Shown here: positions 23,458 to 34,348 of the stretch, one piece after another | Layout of the letters: the number at the start of each line of letters is the position of its first letter | How positions within the stretch are numbered: position 1 is the stretch's first letter | Source: Cephalotrichum gorgonifer | Taxonomy: Eukaryota > Ascomycota > Sordariomycetes > Microascales > Microascaceae | Direction of reading: 5' to 3' | NCBI GenBank assembly: GCA_900312665.1 | Contig: ONZQ02000003.1 | Location: 1,953,823 to 2,017,822, forward strand | DNA: 64,000 nt | Position numbers and translations under genes: made by a program | Notes under the pieces: generated by a model | The model's database searches: none | What the model was told of the DNA's origin: nothing | What the model saw: the letters and a program-made list of their open reading frames with translations, nothing else

Positions 23458-24559
23458 GTGGAATCCACACAAGACGGTTTCTCACTGTTTTTTTTTTTTC
23501 ATCTTCATCTTATCTCCTTGGCACTTGAGGTGTTGAAGTGAGAAATTTGGCATTGTGGGGGTGGGGAGAGGAGGAGGTAGAGAGGGCGGAAAGGGGTAGT
23601 TTGTAGCAATGTAATAGCAATCGCGCTCTTTTTTTATTCATTTTATTTTTCACTTTTTTTTCTTCTTTCGCAGCAATTTTCTTTCACAGGTGAGAAAAGA
23701 TTTTTGAAAAGAGATGGATTTAGATCCAGACTTGTCCGACAACAATTTGGCATTTTTTTTTTTTGAAGAAAGGGGGGAGGGGGAAGAGGTTGGTTGGTGA
23801 GGCGGTTTAATACGACTACTTTCTTGTGTAACGACTTTCCTTGGCCCTCGGCTTTGGCCTACATCGTGTGGTGATGTTCGGATGTTCTTAGATGTAATGA
23901 TGCTACCTTTCATGCTCAATCCATTGTTGTGACTCGCCCACGCACTCTCAGAGGAGTTCACATCCCGGACGAGGACGAGGGCCAGGCGAGACTGTGGATA
24001 CACATCGCTCACTGGTGTAAGTCGAAACGGCCCCGGGGGATAAATGCGAAGGACACGTCTCGGGTCAGGGAAGGCGAGTCTAGATCATTTCTTCCCGTTA
24101 TTATTATATGGCCTTAATCCAAGGAGACGCCCTCCAGAACTGGGCTGTGGAAGAAACCACACTCCGACCTAGGATATAAATGTTCGTAACCGCATAACGT
24201 ATATTGAAGCCCCGATGTGGAAGAGAGAAATCCAAGGCCGGTAAGAGAGTGGCATCTTTTTATGACAGCTGGAGAATCGCTACAGACGAGATGTATTGAC
24301 TCAGCCGATGATATCCGTCTCCACAAAGGCCTGGAAAATACTCAAAATTCCAATCAAAATCACATCTCCTCCTCGTCGCTGGAGCGAGACTACACCTCGC
24401 CAAAGGCAACCCTCGCCTCCGCAATCCACTCACGGGGTAAACACCTCTTCCACCTCACCCACAGCTCCCTACAAGGCGGGTCCAACAACTCCTCCCGAAG
24501 GAAACCTTCACCTCAACATACAGGGTCATGTAGCACATCATCCAACCCTGTAGCCTTAG
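23458..24559. other. Spacer with T-rich tracts; possible unrecognised 5' exon
   Basis: T-homopolymers of 8-12 follow the GPI gene, at about 23486 and 23752. From about 24360 to 24559 the sequence may contain the 5' exon or exons of the partial gene at 24560, because a frame ending GGSNNSS lies there, but I could not join it convincingly. Confidence 0.35.
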
Positions 24560-25101
24560 GATGTTAACTTCATCATCACCGTTTCTACTGCTCCGCATAG
24601 CGTCAAGGCTAAACTATTAGCCTTGCCGCAGTCACCATTCACCGAGCTTGCTCAGTACTTCTACTATCGTACGCCAGAGGGACGATCTGTGCCGATAGAT
24701 ATCACAAAGGCTGAACAGGTTAGTACATATATATATATATATATGTACATATTGATTATCTCCCCTCTGGTACTAATGCCGACACTTTTGCATAGTCTCC
24801 CCATGTACCGGGTGGTGCGATGGCACTACATAGCATTCCCCCGGGACATGTCCCGTACATATCCGTCAAAGACTTAATGATCTTCAAGATGAACTGCTGC
24901 GGCATGCGCCCAGCTGTAAACAAACGGGCTCTTGACGCTGCTGATGCCGGGGCTCTTCTCCGGAACCTGGTCCTTGGGGCGGATTTAGCGCTTACACCTG
25001 CCCAGAAGGAGATCGTCGAGCCCCGCATTGAAGATGTTGTCAAGTACGGCAACCAAAATGAGGAGTGGTGGAAGGAGAGGCCCGGGCTTCTCGAGGAATA
25101 G
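24560..25101 (+). CDS. Unresolved gene, 3' exons; possible nucleotidyltransferase-fold protein
   Basis: Two exons read cleanly: 24560-24718 (53 codons after a CTTAG acceptor) and 24796-25101 (to the stop). The joined part, about 154 residues, begins DVNFIITVSTAPHSVKAK and continues FYYRTPEGRSVPIDITKAEQ, SPHVPGGAMALH, PPGHVPYISVKDLMIFKMNCCG and DAADAGALLRNL. The order (an acidic strand, then YR..G..VPIDI, then PYISVKDLMIFK, then an Asp-Ala helix) is reminiscent of fungal nucleotidyltransferase-fold proteins. However, the GG..x..R nucleotidyltransferase motif that should precede DVNF was not found in frame upstream. I do not know its function. The gene may be 5'-incomplete, decayed, or have exons I missed. 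The 77-bp intron holds an (AT)n run. Confidence 0.5.
24726..24745. repeat. (AT)n microsatellite inside an intron
   Basis: An uninterrupted AT dinucleotide run of about 20 bp, within the intron at 24719-24795 of the unresolved gene. A similar run lies at 32609-32622. Confidence 0.85.
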
Positions 25102-25836
25102 CGACTGCTCCGATGGCTCGCCATGAAATCTCAGGGAGAGCGAATAATCTTTGTTTCCCCGGGGGAAGGGGGGAGGGCTGGAGGAGATGCTTCGCCTTTA
25201 GATTTTGTCTGTTAAGCCCCTGACGATTATCGCTTACTCTTGCGTTCGAGTTTTGGAGTAGTGTACTCTTGTTGTTATCAGTAATGTCGATTTTACCGAG
25301 GCAAGTTTTGATTTTGCCTAGTATTTTTTTCTTCTTCTTCTTGACAGGAGCGAACAATAACATGGAAACTTCGTGAGGTCCTCAGAAGGGTTGAAACAAT
25401 GCATTGTCGCCCCATACGTAAGTGGTTGGCAGCATTCCCATCCATCACGGCATTCCCGGTACTGTGACCACTGTATGCACGGCGGGTGCCCAGGCTGTTC
25501 CAGGCTTGGACGACATCACCCAGCAGACACCCTGGGATATGCAGGCAATCGTTGGATTCGATGGGGGAACTAGATGAGGTCGACAGCCTTGCATGGGAAT
25601 ACCGCTTCCGGGTCTGTAGGGCCGAGGTTGGTTCGTGTTTCCAGGATATGACCGGGGTTGTATCCGGGGAGGAGATTCCGTGGCGCAGGTTTGGGATGTC
25701 GGTAAGAACAAAGATCGGGAGCTAGCATGAAAGGACCGGATCGACAATGTCGGAACGCGCCCATCACGCCTCCGAAGTCGACCAGGACGCCGTCGGACAG
25801 GGACGACAAGGGTTTAAAAAAGATGGTAAAAAATGT
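25102..25836. other. Spacer, no supported gene
   Basis: This stretch lies between the unresolved gene and tRNA-Leu. A plus-strand frame at about 25451-25573 reads GIPGTVTTVCTAGAQAVPGLDD and then stops; it has no acceptable start or partner exon. It could be a gene remnant, but the evidence is thin. Confidence 0.35.
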
Positions 25837-25837
25837 T

Positions 25838-25937
25838 GATAACAGTGAGATTCGAACTCACGCCATGAAACCATGACCAGGAATTATCGTTAAGGAAGAC
25901 CTTAACCTGGCGCCTTAGACCGCTCGGCCATGTTACC
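25838..25937 (-). tRNA. tRNA-Leu(AAG) with intron
   Basis: The reverse complement folds as a type II tRNA. Acceptor arms GGTAACA/TGTTATC pair fully with one G-T; the D-arm region is TGGCCGAGCGGTCTAAGGC; the anticodon arm is CCAGG..CCTGG with loop TTAAGG (anticodon AAG); the variable arm is long; the T arm is GTGAG TTCGAAT CTCAC. A 17-nt intron (TCTTCCTTAACGATAAT) sits one base 3' of the anticodon, the canonical nuclear position. It contains CCTTAA, which can pair with the TTAAGG loop. Discriminator A is at 25837, and a T6 Pol III terminator follows on the minus strand (plus positions about 25828-25833). Confidence 0.95.
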
Positions 25938-26302
25938 GTTTTTGATTCGATGGGTATTCTAGCTCGTCTTGCTGGGAATGTAACCGCCCCTGACGTTTGG
26001 ATCCGCCGCAGAACAATCACTTCTCGGGGTCCTTGAGTCACTGGGGATCGTAATGCCCCCCCCAACCCCCAACCCAAGGGGGGCCCGGTTGAACCGGAGT
26101 CGATTCTGATCATTTGTAGAGCTGAGTTTGTCGTGGCGAGCGTCGTATTTCTGGCAAAGGTGCATGTCAGGTGAGGTAGATCGGTCAGCCTCCGCTGTTC
26201 TCTCTATGCACCGCTGTTCCTCGCCTCCTCGTAGAAGCACACCTGCGCCTGTTTCCCCCTTACGACCCACGAGGTCCCGCATCACGGACTTGTAGTATCA
26301 TC

Positions 26303-27355
26303 TCATGTCGTCTCATCCTGCCACTCATCCGGCGTCCCAGCCGGCTCCCCATCCTCACTCCCTCCAACCGACGCATGCCTCTCCAGGTCAATCTCCCGCT
26401 GCCATTCCTTCTGGCGTAGCTGTGTAAGCTTACCAGCCAACTCCTCAATGCGAAGATTCCCCTCGCTCAGCGCCCTCATCGTCTCCCGATCGCGCCCCTC
26501 CGGCCCAAACACCACCACCTGCCTCACAACCCCATCGTCATCCATCACCACCCGCCCCGATCTCCCGTTGGCCCACTCCAGCCTCACCTGCTTCGCCTCG
26601 GGGTCCACGGCGCCCACGTTAACAATCCAGCTCTCCTCGCCCGACGCGCGACCGTCCGTTATCCCGATGTCTCGCCGTATATCTGCGATGGCCCCGACGC
26701 GATTATGATAGCGCAGGATCTCCTTCCGAAGACACCGCGCGAAGAGCGACATGTCCTGCCTCACCTTGTCCCCTCCGATCGCATCGGCGGCGGGCGGCGG
26801 CGGCAGGTGCCTCCTTGCCAGGCCCGACAGCGGGATGCAGGGTGGGACGGTATGCTTGTGCACCGTCAGGAACTTCGACGCGGGATACGGCCTGTTCAAC
26901 ATGACGAAGTAGGGGCGACAGAACTGCGCCTTAGACATGACCTCGAAGCGCAGGCCCAGGACGGTCCCGCCGTCGACGGCGTTGGGGTCCGGGTCGCGGA
27001 CCTTGAAGGCTGTGACGCCGGCGCAGATGCGGTAGACGCATTGCTGGTCACGCGCCTCGTGGACCTCGCAGAGCTCCTGGAGAGCGTGGGCGTCGGGCCG
27101 GGGCTGGGCGTCATCGTCGGTGTACCGTGTCGCGAGGGTGTTGGCGACTTGGACCTTGAGGAGGTATTGGAGGGCTTCCACTGGCGGTTTCGCTGTTAGC
27201 TAATGTACGGATTTGGATACACTTCTTCTAGATACCCTCGCGCGAGAGGGTGGGGATTGGATGGTGGGGCAGAGCTTACCTCGCGCCTCGGCTTCCTCGA
27301 TCTCTTCGTCGAGCTTTTGAAGCTTCGCTTCGCGATTTTCTGATTCCAAGGCCAT
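26303..27355 (-). CDS. CENP-O/Mcm21-like inner kinetochore protein
   Basis: Two exons (27280-27355, 26303-27180) give 317 residues. The short first exon encodes a charged leading helix (MALESENREAKLQKLDEEIEEAEAR). The body carries the Cenp-O family core: RICAGVTAFKVRDP, LGLRFEV, then RPYFVMLNRPYP, KFLTVHKHTVPPCIPLSGL, ARRHLPPPP, and SLFARCLRKEILRYHNRVGAIADIRRD, followed by a C-terminal helix rich in Glu/Arg. CENP-O (Mcm21 in yeast) forms the RWD-domain COMA subcomplex of the constitutive centromere-associated network. An alternative in-frame acceptor 12 nt upstream (exon end 27192) would add four residues. The start could also be an upstream ATG extending to 27409. The gene is divergent from the acetyl-CoA transporter. 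Confidence 0.87.
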
Positions 27356-28504
27356 GGCTGAGATGTAGGCGATCCGGAAGGTCCTTGTTGGTTCCTTATG
27401 CGACGTCAAGAACCTCCACCGGTGGTTGGTATCACGATGTGTTGTTCGTCCTCCACAGCCCTATGAACCCTGGGCTCCAGCCAGTCTGTTTACATGGAAG
27501 CTCACTGTAACGCCAACCCCAAAAATTGGACCGACGCGACTTATCGATAAGAACAATGTCCCGCCCACTCCTGGTTGGCTACCCATCCTTCCCCACCCGG
27601 AGCAAGTGCAATATTAGATAATCCGCCTAATATGTGGCTTCCCCGGATTCCCTGCCAAGTCCGTTTTCCTTGTCATAATACATACAGGGTACCTACCCCG
27701 AGGTGAATTTCACGGCTGGCGATTTCGAACCAGCTTCATTAACTACCATTTCATTCTTCTTTTCTTCTTTTCTTCTTATCCATTGCCTTCTTGTAGACGT
27801 TCTCTTACTTAAGCTGGCGGATCACCGCCCAACCTAACTTTTTTTTTCTTCTCGTTTATTGCTCTCAATCCGGAGAAGGAAGGAAGCACCCCTGCGGATG
27901 GATGGAAGCACCTCTGTGGCAATACGAGTATTGGCTCGGTAATAATACTCCGTAATTGCAAGGTACAGGTACCCTCGTACAATCCCTGCGAGCTGTGGCC
28001 ACGTTCGCCTTCCCTTGTCCCTGGAACCTTAATCCTTCCATCAACTCTACAAGTTGCTTGGTGGAAACCCAACCCACATCCGTTCTTTCATTCACTTCTC
28101 CAAAACCAGACCTAGTCTGTGCATGCCTTTCTATTCAGGTTGGCTTAATCTTCATAAGGCCACTTTGCTACTTTGCTACATTCAAGCAGGTGTTCGCCAC
28201 TAAGCTCCCGCCGAGTCCGCATCTCTTTCTCGTCCCTCGCTCTTCAGCCGCTTCCTTCCGGCACTCGATTCATTCTTTACTACAACTCGATCTCCCACAT
28301 TATACTCTAGACTTGCCTACCGCTGCCGCTATCCAGTACATGGGACCAAAAGCAAAACTTGGCTTTCCTAAACTCGTCAAACGCTTCGATGACATTCAGC
28401 TCTCGGTAGCGTCAAACTGCAGCAGACACCCACTCAACCTTCTTCGCGCGTCACTCGATATTCCCACCCCACCCCCACCACCCCCAGCTCTCTGAACAGA
28501 ACAT
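27356..28504. other. Divergent promoter region (CENP-O / acetyl-CoA transporter)
   Basis: About 1.15 kb. The right half is pyrimidine-rich, as expected of the transporter leader. A TACTCCGTA 9-mer occurs at 27946-27954. A stretch near 27710-27735 resembles a Pol III B box but does not fold as a tRNA. Confidence 0.45.
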
Positions 28505-30323
28505 ATGGGCGCCAAGGCCAAGAGAAACAACTCCCCGAAAGTCCGCGGGTCTTCACCTCCCAAAGGCAAAAAACCCAACGGCAGCGCATCCGCCGTCGCC
28601 ATGAACAACAACGTCGTCGAGATGCGGCGGAAGCCCGCCCCGCTCGACTCGAAGGACCTCACCGAAAACCTGATGTCGCGCGAGTCCTTCTCGCTTGACG
28701 ACGCCGTCCCGAGGACCCCCGTCGCCAACAACCACGGCTTCTTCGAGCTCCCGATCCAGGACCAGAGGAACTTCGGCCTCCTGGTGCTGCTATACTTCCT
28801 CCAAGGGATCCCCATGGGCCTGGCCATGGGGTCGGTGCCCTTCCTTTTGAAGAACCACATGTCGTACGGTGAGATTGGGATATTCAGCTTGGCCGGGTAC
28901 CCCTACTCGCTAAAGCTATTATGGAGTCCCATCGTTGACGCGGTTTGGAGTCCCCGGCTCGGTCGGAGGAAGAGCTGGATATTGCCTATACAGATCATGT
29001 CCGGCATCGGCATGCTGTGGCTGGGCTCGAACGTGGAGGGGATGATGGCCATGACGGGGAAGCCGGGTGGCCCGACCGTCTGGACCTTCACTGGTTGGTG
29101 GTTCTTCCTCGTCTTCATGTGCGCCACTCAGGATATCGCCGTCGACGGCTGGGCCCTCACCCTCCTCAGCCCAGGCAACGTCTCCTACGCGTCCACCGCC
29201 CAAACCGTCGGCCTCACGGCCGGCCACTTCCTCTCGTATACCGTCTTCCTCGCCTTCAACTCCGCCGACTTCGCGAACAAGTACTTCCGCAGCGTGCCCA
29301 CTGAGGAAGGGCTCATGACCCTGGGCGGATACCTCACGTGCTGGGGCTGGGCCTACATCGCTGTAACCATCGGCCTCGCCCTCTTCAAGCGCGAGGAGAA
29401 AGCTCACAATGAGGATGGCGTCTGGGACGTGTACAAGATCATGTGGGGCGTCCTGAAGCTCAAGAACGTCCAGACCATCATCATCGTACACCTCATCGCC
29501 AAGATCGGCTTCCAGGCCAACGACGGCGTGACGAACCTGAAGCTCCTCGACAAGGGCTTCGGGAAGGAGAACCTAGCGCTGACTGTGCTCATCGACTTCC
29601 CCTTCGAGATCGCCCTGGGGTACTACGCGGGCAAGTGGTCGCAGGAGTACACGCCCATGCGCCTCTGGTCCTGGGCCTTCGTGGGGCGTCTCATTGCCGC
29701 CGTGTTCGCGCAGTTCACCGTCGCCATCTTCCCGGCCAGCGGCGTAGAGACTTGGTATCTCCTCGTCGTGATCGTTGAGCACGTCTTCTCGACATTCATG
29801 AACACTGTCATGTTCGTCGCTGTGTCGGCCTTCCACGCCAGGATTTCGGACCCGGCTATCGGCGGTACCTACATGACCCTCCTCGCAACGTGCGTATCGC
29901 CCCCCTTTGTCAACTTTCTTCACATCGCCTTTAGACATGACATCCTAACGCAAGATTATTAGAGTTTCTAACCTCGGCGGTACTTTCCCCCGCTTCTTCG
30001 TTCTCCGACTCGTCGACACCTTCACGCAGGCCACCTGCATTCCCGGCCCCTCCGGGACGCTCCAGGCTGAACTCAAGGGCACCCTCGTCACCGAGGCCTT
30101 CTCATGCTCGCTACAGCCTGACAAGGAGCGGTGTATCGAAGGCGGGGGGACGTGCAACGTGATGAGGGACGGCTACTACTCCGTGAACATTCTCTGCGTG
30201 ATCTTCGGGGCGGTGACATTCATGTGGTATATCCAGCCGAGAGTGGCCAAGCTGCAGGCGTTACCGTTGAAGGCGTGGAGGCTGGCGGTTCCCGGGGGGG
30301 ACAAGCCGGTTTACCCCCACTGA
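28505..30323 (+). CDS. Acetyl-CoA transporter, SLC33A1/AT-1 family
   Basis: Two exons (28505-29889, 29963-30323; intron GTGCGT..TTAG) give 581 residues. About 80 residues of basic/Ser-rich cytoplasmic N terminus precede QDQRNFGLLVLLYFLQGIPMGLAMGSVPFLLK, the hallmark TM1 of the family, then SLAGYPYSLKLLWSPIVDAVW, RRKSWILP, FMCATQDIAVDGWAL and, across the splice, LLATVSNLGGTFPRFF. Late segments include a luminal Cys-containing loop (CIPGP, FSCSLQPDKERC, GGTC) and a final TM. Family knowledge: AT-1 proteins import acetyl-CoA into the ER lumen for protein or sialic-acid acetylation; the fungal substrate is inferred. Its 3' end faces the phosphopantothenate-cysteine ligase gene, with 292 bp between stops. 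Confidence 0.92.
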
Positions 30324-30615
30324 TAGACGTTGTACAGTAAGCATTGCATGCATGGCATTGGACGTAAGGTGTTGGAGGCTGTGTGTTTTTGTTACCAATA
30401 GAAGAAGCTTTTAACTAGAGGCTGGTCGACCGCCAAGTTTCAACATTCGTCTTGAGCCCCCTTTGATCCATATTAGTCTCGGGATATCAAAGGATCCTCC
30501 TAGAGTATGCAAAACCGGTATATACATTTCTACAACAGCAGCAACAAATTTTACATCGACGCCTACAGTAAAGCACGCGCACGTTTTCCTCCCTTTTTTT
30601 GGAGCTGTCTAGGTT

Positions 30616-31806
30616 CTATTGACTCTTGTCTCGCACAGCCGATATATGCTCCGTATGCATCTCCATTAGCGCGGGGATGATCAGCCCCTCGATCTCCACC
30701 CCGGGCTCGCCGTCGGGCAGGGTCTTGGGGTCCAGCGGGCGATCCCCCTCCTCCCTCGCGTACTGTCCGGAGCTCCTCTCCTCGGCCTGGCCCACGAGGT
30801 CCTCCTGGCCGCTGACGCTCTTGGTCCTCCGCGCGCGGGGGACGCGTATCCAGACGTCCTTCCTGCCGGGGGCGACGAAGACGACCTCCCACTTGCGGGT
30901 GGCGAGGAGGTTCCCGATGACGAGGTGGTGCTGGTACCTCGCGAGCGAGTACTTGGCCTTGTGCACGAGGATGTCGGGGTCGGTCTCGAGCTTGAAGGAG
31001 ACGATCATGCCCTGCGGGGCCCATCCGTCGACGAGGTTCTTGAGGAACTTGGGGACTGGGTCGAGGTCGATGATGAGGCGCTTGGAGCGGGGCACCCGCG
31101 GGGAGGAGTCGAAGTTGTCAAAGGTCTCCTCCTCCTCGGCGTTCTCCGCCGCCGCCGACGGGTTCGCGGCCTTGTTCCTGTCCGCGGCGTCCGTGGACTG
31201 GATCTTGTGCTCCGCCATGCGGTCCGGGGGGACGAAGAAGTCCGAGACGGCGGCGGCGAGGTAGAGGAGGCCCAGGGGCCCCAGGGGCCCCATCAGTCGT
31301 GAGATGGACCGGAGCTCGTGGAGGTAGTCCGTGATGGTGACGAAGGGGATCATCAGCAGCAGGTTCCCGTCCTTGGCCTTCCTGTACTGCCGCAGCACGG
31401 CAAGCATCTTGTCCTGGCTGGAGGACCTCGCCACCACCGTGGGCCCCCCGCCCTCGCCGCCGGTGGGTGCCTCGGAGAGGAAGTCGAGGAAGCAGTCGGT
31501 GTGGTGGCTGTAGTGGCGCGAGTAGGGCAGGAGGCTGAACTGGCGGTGCAGGAAGATGACCGCGTACCCGGCCTCGAGGAAGTACTCGGCAGACGTGGCG
31601 CCACGGGTGCCGGCGCTGAAGTTGTCGATGAAGCGGACGGTCTGCTTCTCGAGGGGCACGGTGGTCCCGCCCGAGGTGACAAGGACCACGCGACGGCCCG
31701 CGGCGGCGTGGGCGGAGATGAATGCGCTGACAAGCTGCGTGTGTCTGTCTAGGTCCTTCGGGGGCGGGTTGAGGGAGAAGTATTGGTCTTCGGTCATGGC
31801 AGGCAT
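30616..31806 (-). CDS. cab2: Phosphopantothenate-cysteine ligase (CoA biosynthesis)
   Basis: Intronless, 396 residues. It matches the eukaryotic DFP/CoaB-type ligase (yeast Cab2): VTSGGTTVPLEK at 43-54, RFIDNFSAGTRGATSAEYFL at 58-77, VIFLHRQFSLLPYSRHY, the AAAVSDFFVP core at 184-193, DPVPKFL and VSFKLETD in the C-terminal half, and the RYQHHLVIGNLL strand. The reaction joins 4'-phosphopantothenate and cysteine, driven by CTP or ATP, the second step of CoA synthesis. Oddities are an acidic/Ala-rich insertion at about 205-240 between EHKIQS and the DPVPK motif, and an extended linker (about 335-375) near the C terminus. Start alternatives are Met1 or Met4 (MTEDQYF). Confidence 0.93.
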   Translation of the reverse strand: MPAMTEDQYFSLNPPPKDLDRHTQLVSAFISAHAAAGRRVVLVTSGGTTVPLEKQTVRFIDNFSAGTRGATSAEYFLEAGYAVIFLHRQFSLLPYSRHYSHHTDCFLDFLSEAPTGGEGGGPTVVARSSSQDKMLAVLRQYRKAKDGNLLLMIPFVTITDYLHELRSISRLMGPLGPLGLLYLAAAVSDFFVPPDRMAEHKIQSTDAADRNKAANPSAAAENAEEEETFDNFDSSPRVPRSKRLIIDLDPVPKFLKNLVDGWAPQGMIVSFKLETDPDILVHKAKYSLARYQHHLVIGNLLATRKWEVVFVAPGRKDVWIRVPRARRTKSVSGQEDLVGQAEERSSGQYAREEGDRPLDPKTLPDGEPGVEIEGLIIPALMEMHTEHISAVRDKSQ

Positions 31807-32869
31807 GGTGGCGGTGGTGGGTATTTAGCCTTGGGGGGGAGGAGGGGCTTCCTAGGTGTCGTCGTACATGTACTATCGTGTCTTTCGACAATCGAGGGGT
31901 AGCTGCGAGTAGCTGCTGTAGCTAGGGTGCGAATGGCGGGGTAGTTGGCAAGCTTGCGATTGAAATGGGTGGGACGGATGGCGATAATAGCCTAGATTTA
32001 GATGTAAATGGACGAAAGATCGAAATTGTGTTTTTGTCGAGCAGCTGGTAGTAAAGGGAGAGAGTGAGAGCGAAAGAGAGAGAAGAGAAAAATTGAACTC
32101 TCCAACTGTGACAAATTAGCCCTCAGATGGCCATTTCATCGACCCTCCCTTTCCGGAGCTCGATACATAATAACCGAATGCCCCTCGGCACGGACACGGA
32201 TGCGCCAAGCCAGGCCGGAAAACGGGGGGTCCTCGTCAACACTTGAACCGGGCATTATTTGCTCACAATTCCAATTCCGAGATCGGATAGATTAACCACC
32301 AGTTCTATAATCGTCGAACGACGGCTGAGAGAATGAGCTGATCGTTGGAGCGACGTGCGAAGTTGACAATGGGAAGGAGTCACTCGCCTTGGACCTATAG
32401 CAAGAGTTGGAGATCTAGCGTGAGACCCCTCCGCCCCCACCTTTTTTGTCATCGTAATGTGGTGCATGCGTCGGCGATGACGGCGGCGTTGCATTAAGCG
32501 GGGGGGCATGGAGCCGGCGCTTATGCGTCAACGGGGGTTTCTTCGTCTAGAGGGGATGGGAGAACTCGTAGCCGTGAAGGCGGCGGAAGATCATTTAGAA
32601 GTGGAAAGATATATATATATATAGTGGCTGGCGAGAGTATCTTTCATGCTCTTATTCAGATTGCGATTAAAACTGGCCACTACGTGTGTTACTTCCCACA
32701 GCGGATGCGGATACTCACGCGTTGGGAGACAACTTCACACATCGAATCTATGTCTCTTCCCAGTGCTTTTAATACACATGCCAATACTGAGCTGCACCAG
32801 ACCTTCATATACAAGCATTCGCGTAACGCTGTCCACAGTTCAATATCGTACAGCCTCACGAGTCCCCAC
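31807..32869. other. Spacer with (AT)n run, nothing recognised
   Basis: About 1.06 kb between tandem minus-strand genes; it should be the promoter of the ligase gene. It contains an AT dinucleotide run at 32609-32622 and a purine-rich GAGA tract around 32055-32090. No conserved open frame was seen. Confidence 0.5.
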
Positions 32870-34348
32870 TCATAGCTCCTTCTTCTCCACGCCGCCCTTC
32901 TTCCCCTGTGCACCCTCCGTCCTTGCGGGCGTCTTTAGCCCGGCAAACACCGCTACGGCCACGACGGCCATGCCCGTCGCGCCCAGCTTATACGCCACCT
33001 CCCTCCCAGCCCACCAGTACACGCTCGTGAACAGCACGGGGCCCAGCCCCCTCCCCAACTGGCCCCAGCTCCTCATCATCCCCAGCTTCCCGCCCCTCTC
33101 CCGCGCCCCGGCCTCGAAGCTGCTGAGCGAGTTCAGGCCCGTGACCACCGTGGAGGAGGTCATGGCCAGGAATGCGGCGGCAACGTAGAGCATCGAGACG
33201 GTCTGTAGGCGCGCGAGGAGCGCGAAGGCCGCGAGACACGCAACGACACCGATGCGGACGGCCAGGAGGGGTGGGAGGCGTCGCGTAACGCCGCCCTGGA
33301 GGATCGAGGCCACGAGACCGATGAAGCCCAGCAGGCGGCCGTTATTGGAGGAGGTAAATGCGAATAGGTCGTACGTCATGAAGGAGAGCGAGGACTCCAT
33401 GCCGGAGAAGAAAAGGAGGAAGACGAAGTGAGTCGCGTTGAGGAGGAAGTGGGAGTTTGTGCGTCTCGTGGGTTCCTCCTGCTTCTGGTCGTCTTCGCTC
33501 TTCTCTGCGCCACCCGTAGCCTTGGCGTCGCCATCTCGACCGGCGAGGGAGGGCAGCGTCTCGGGTAGGCAGAAGTACAGGTATATGGTCTCGGTGACGA
33601 TTAGGAACAGCGAGACACCGGCGGCGGTGGCGAAGGGGTTCTGGGCGACGGTCGGTATAGAGGAGAGGTAGGCGCCGAGCATGGGGCCGAAGGTGAATGC
33701 GATAGAGAAGCACGCGCCGATCATGGCCATGGTCGAGCCGCGGGACTCGTCGTCGGATATGTCGGTCGCCATGGCCGTCGCGAGCTGCACATTGCCCTCG
33801 GACAGGCCGCCAACGACGCGCGAGAGGACAAAGGTGCGGAAGTCGACAGCCATGACCCAGAGGAGCACGGAGAGGATGTTGCCCGACATGCTGAGGAGGA
33901 GGGCCGTTCGCCTGCCGTACCGATCGGAGAGGGTGCCGATCAGCGGGGAGGCTATGGCCTGCAGCAGGGAGAAGAGGCTGCCCAAGGCGCCGCCGAGCAG
34001 GACGATGTCATATCGGGAGTCGATCTTGCGCTCGAAGGCCTCTTTGTATCTGTTGAGATATCCGAATGTCGTCTGGAGGAGGGTGGCCGAGCCATCGGCA
34101 GCGATCGGCGAGGACGCCTCTACGTCGCGGTAGTACTCGAGAAGTCTTGGGAAGAGGGGGAGAATGAAGGTGAAGGATATCTAGGACTAGGTTAGCTCGA
34201 CATAACCTTGTACGCGGGGAGACGGTGGCCGGGGTCCGGGGTCCGGGGGCCAGGTGCTGGGGGGTGGTCGTACCAGGTCCAGTAGCAGAGATATCACAAT
34301 GACCTTTAACACCTTCTTCCGCCTTACGGGATCTATAGAAGGGGCCAT
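32870..34348 (-). CDS. DHA1-like MFS transporter with C-terminal KKXX
   Basis: Two exons (34274-34348, 32870-34180; 93-bp intron) give 461 residues. The N terminus MAPSIDPVRRKKVLKVIVISLLLDL runs into ISFTFILPLFPRLLEYYR, giving TM1. The loop 2-3 motif GTLSDRYGRRTALLLS, RVVGGLSEGNVQLATAMATDI in TM4 and SIAFTFGPMLGAYL in TM5 are typical of the tetracycline-resistance-like DHA1 branch. A charged, Gln/Glu-rich central loop (about 235-265) separates the halves. The protein ends Lys-Lys-Glu-Leu, fitting the KKXX dilysine signal for COPI retrieval to the ER when the tail is cytosolic, as it is in MFS proteins. Substrate unknown. It lies tandem to the ligase and the two-TM protein genes. Confidence 0.87.

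Noticed and set aside
22702..23472. Gly/Leu/Arg-rich minus-strand frame
   Set aside because: Antisense of the GPI protein gene; composition is the mirror of Pro/Glu codons, with no start context or signal.
25373..25700. Frames around GIPGTVTTVCTAGAQAVPGLDD and minus-strand counterpart
   Set aside because: Short, no start or partner exons and no recognisable domain; could be a relic, but not supportable.
27710..27740. Possible tRNA B box (GGTTCGAAATC on the minus strand)
   Set aside because: Does not pair as a T arm with a tRNA body, and no A box or acceptor stem is present.
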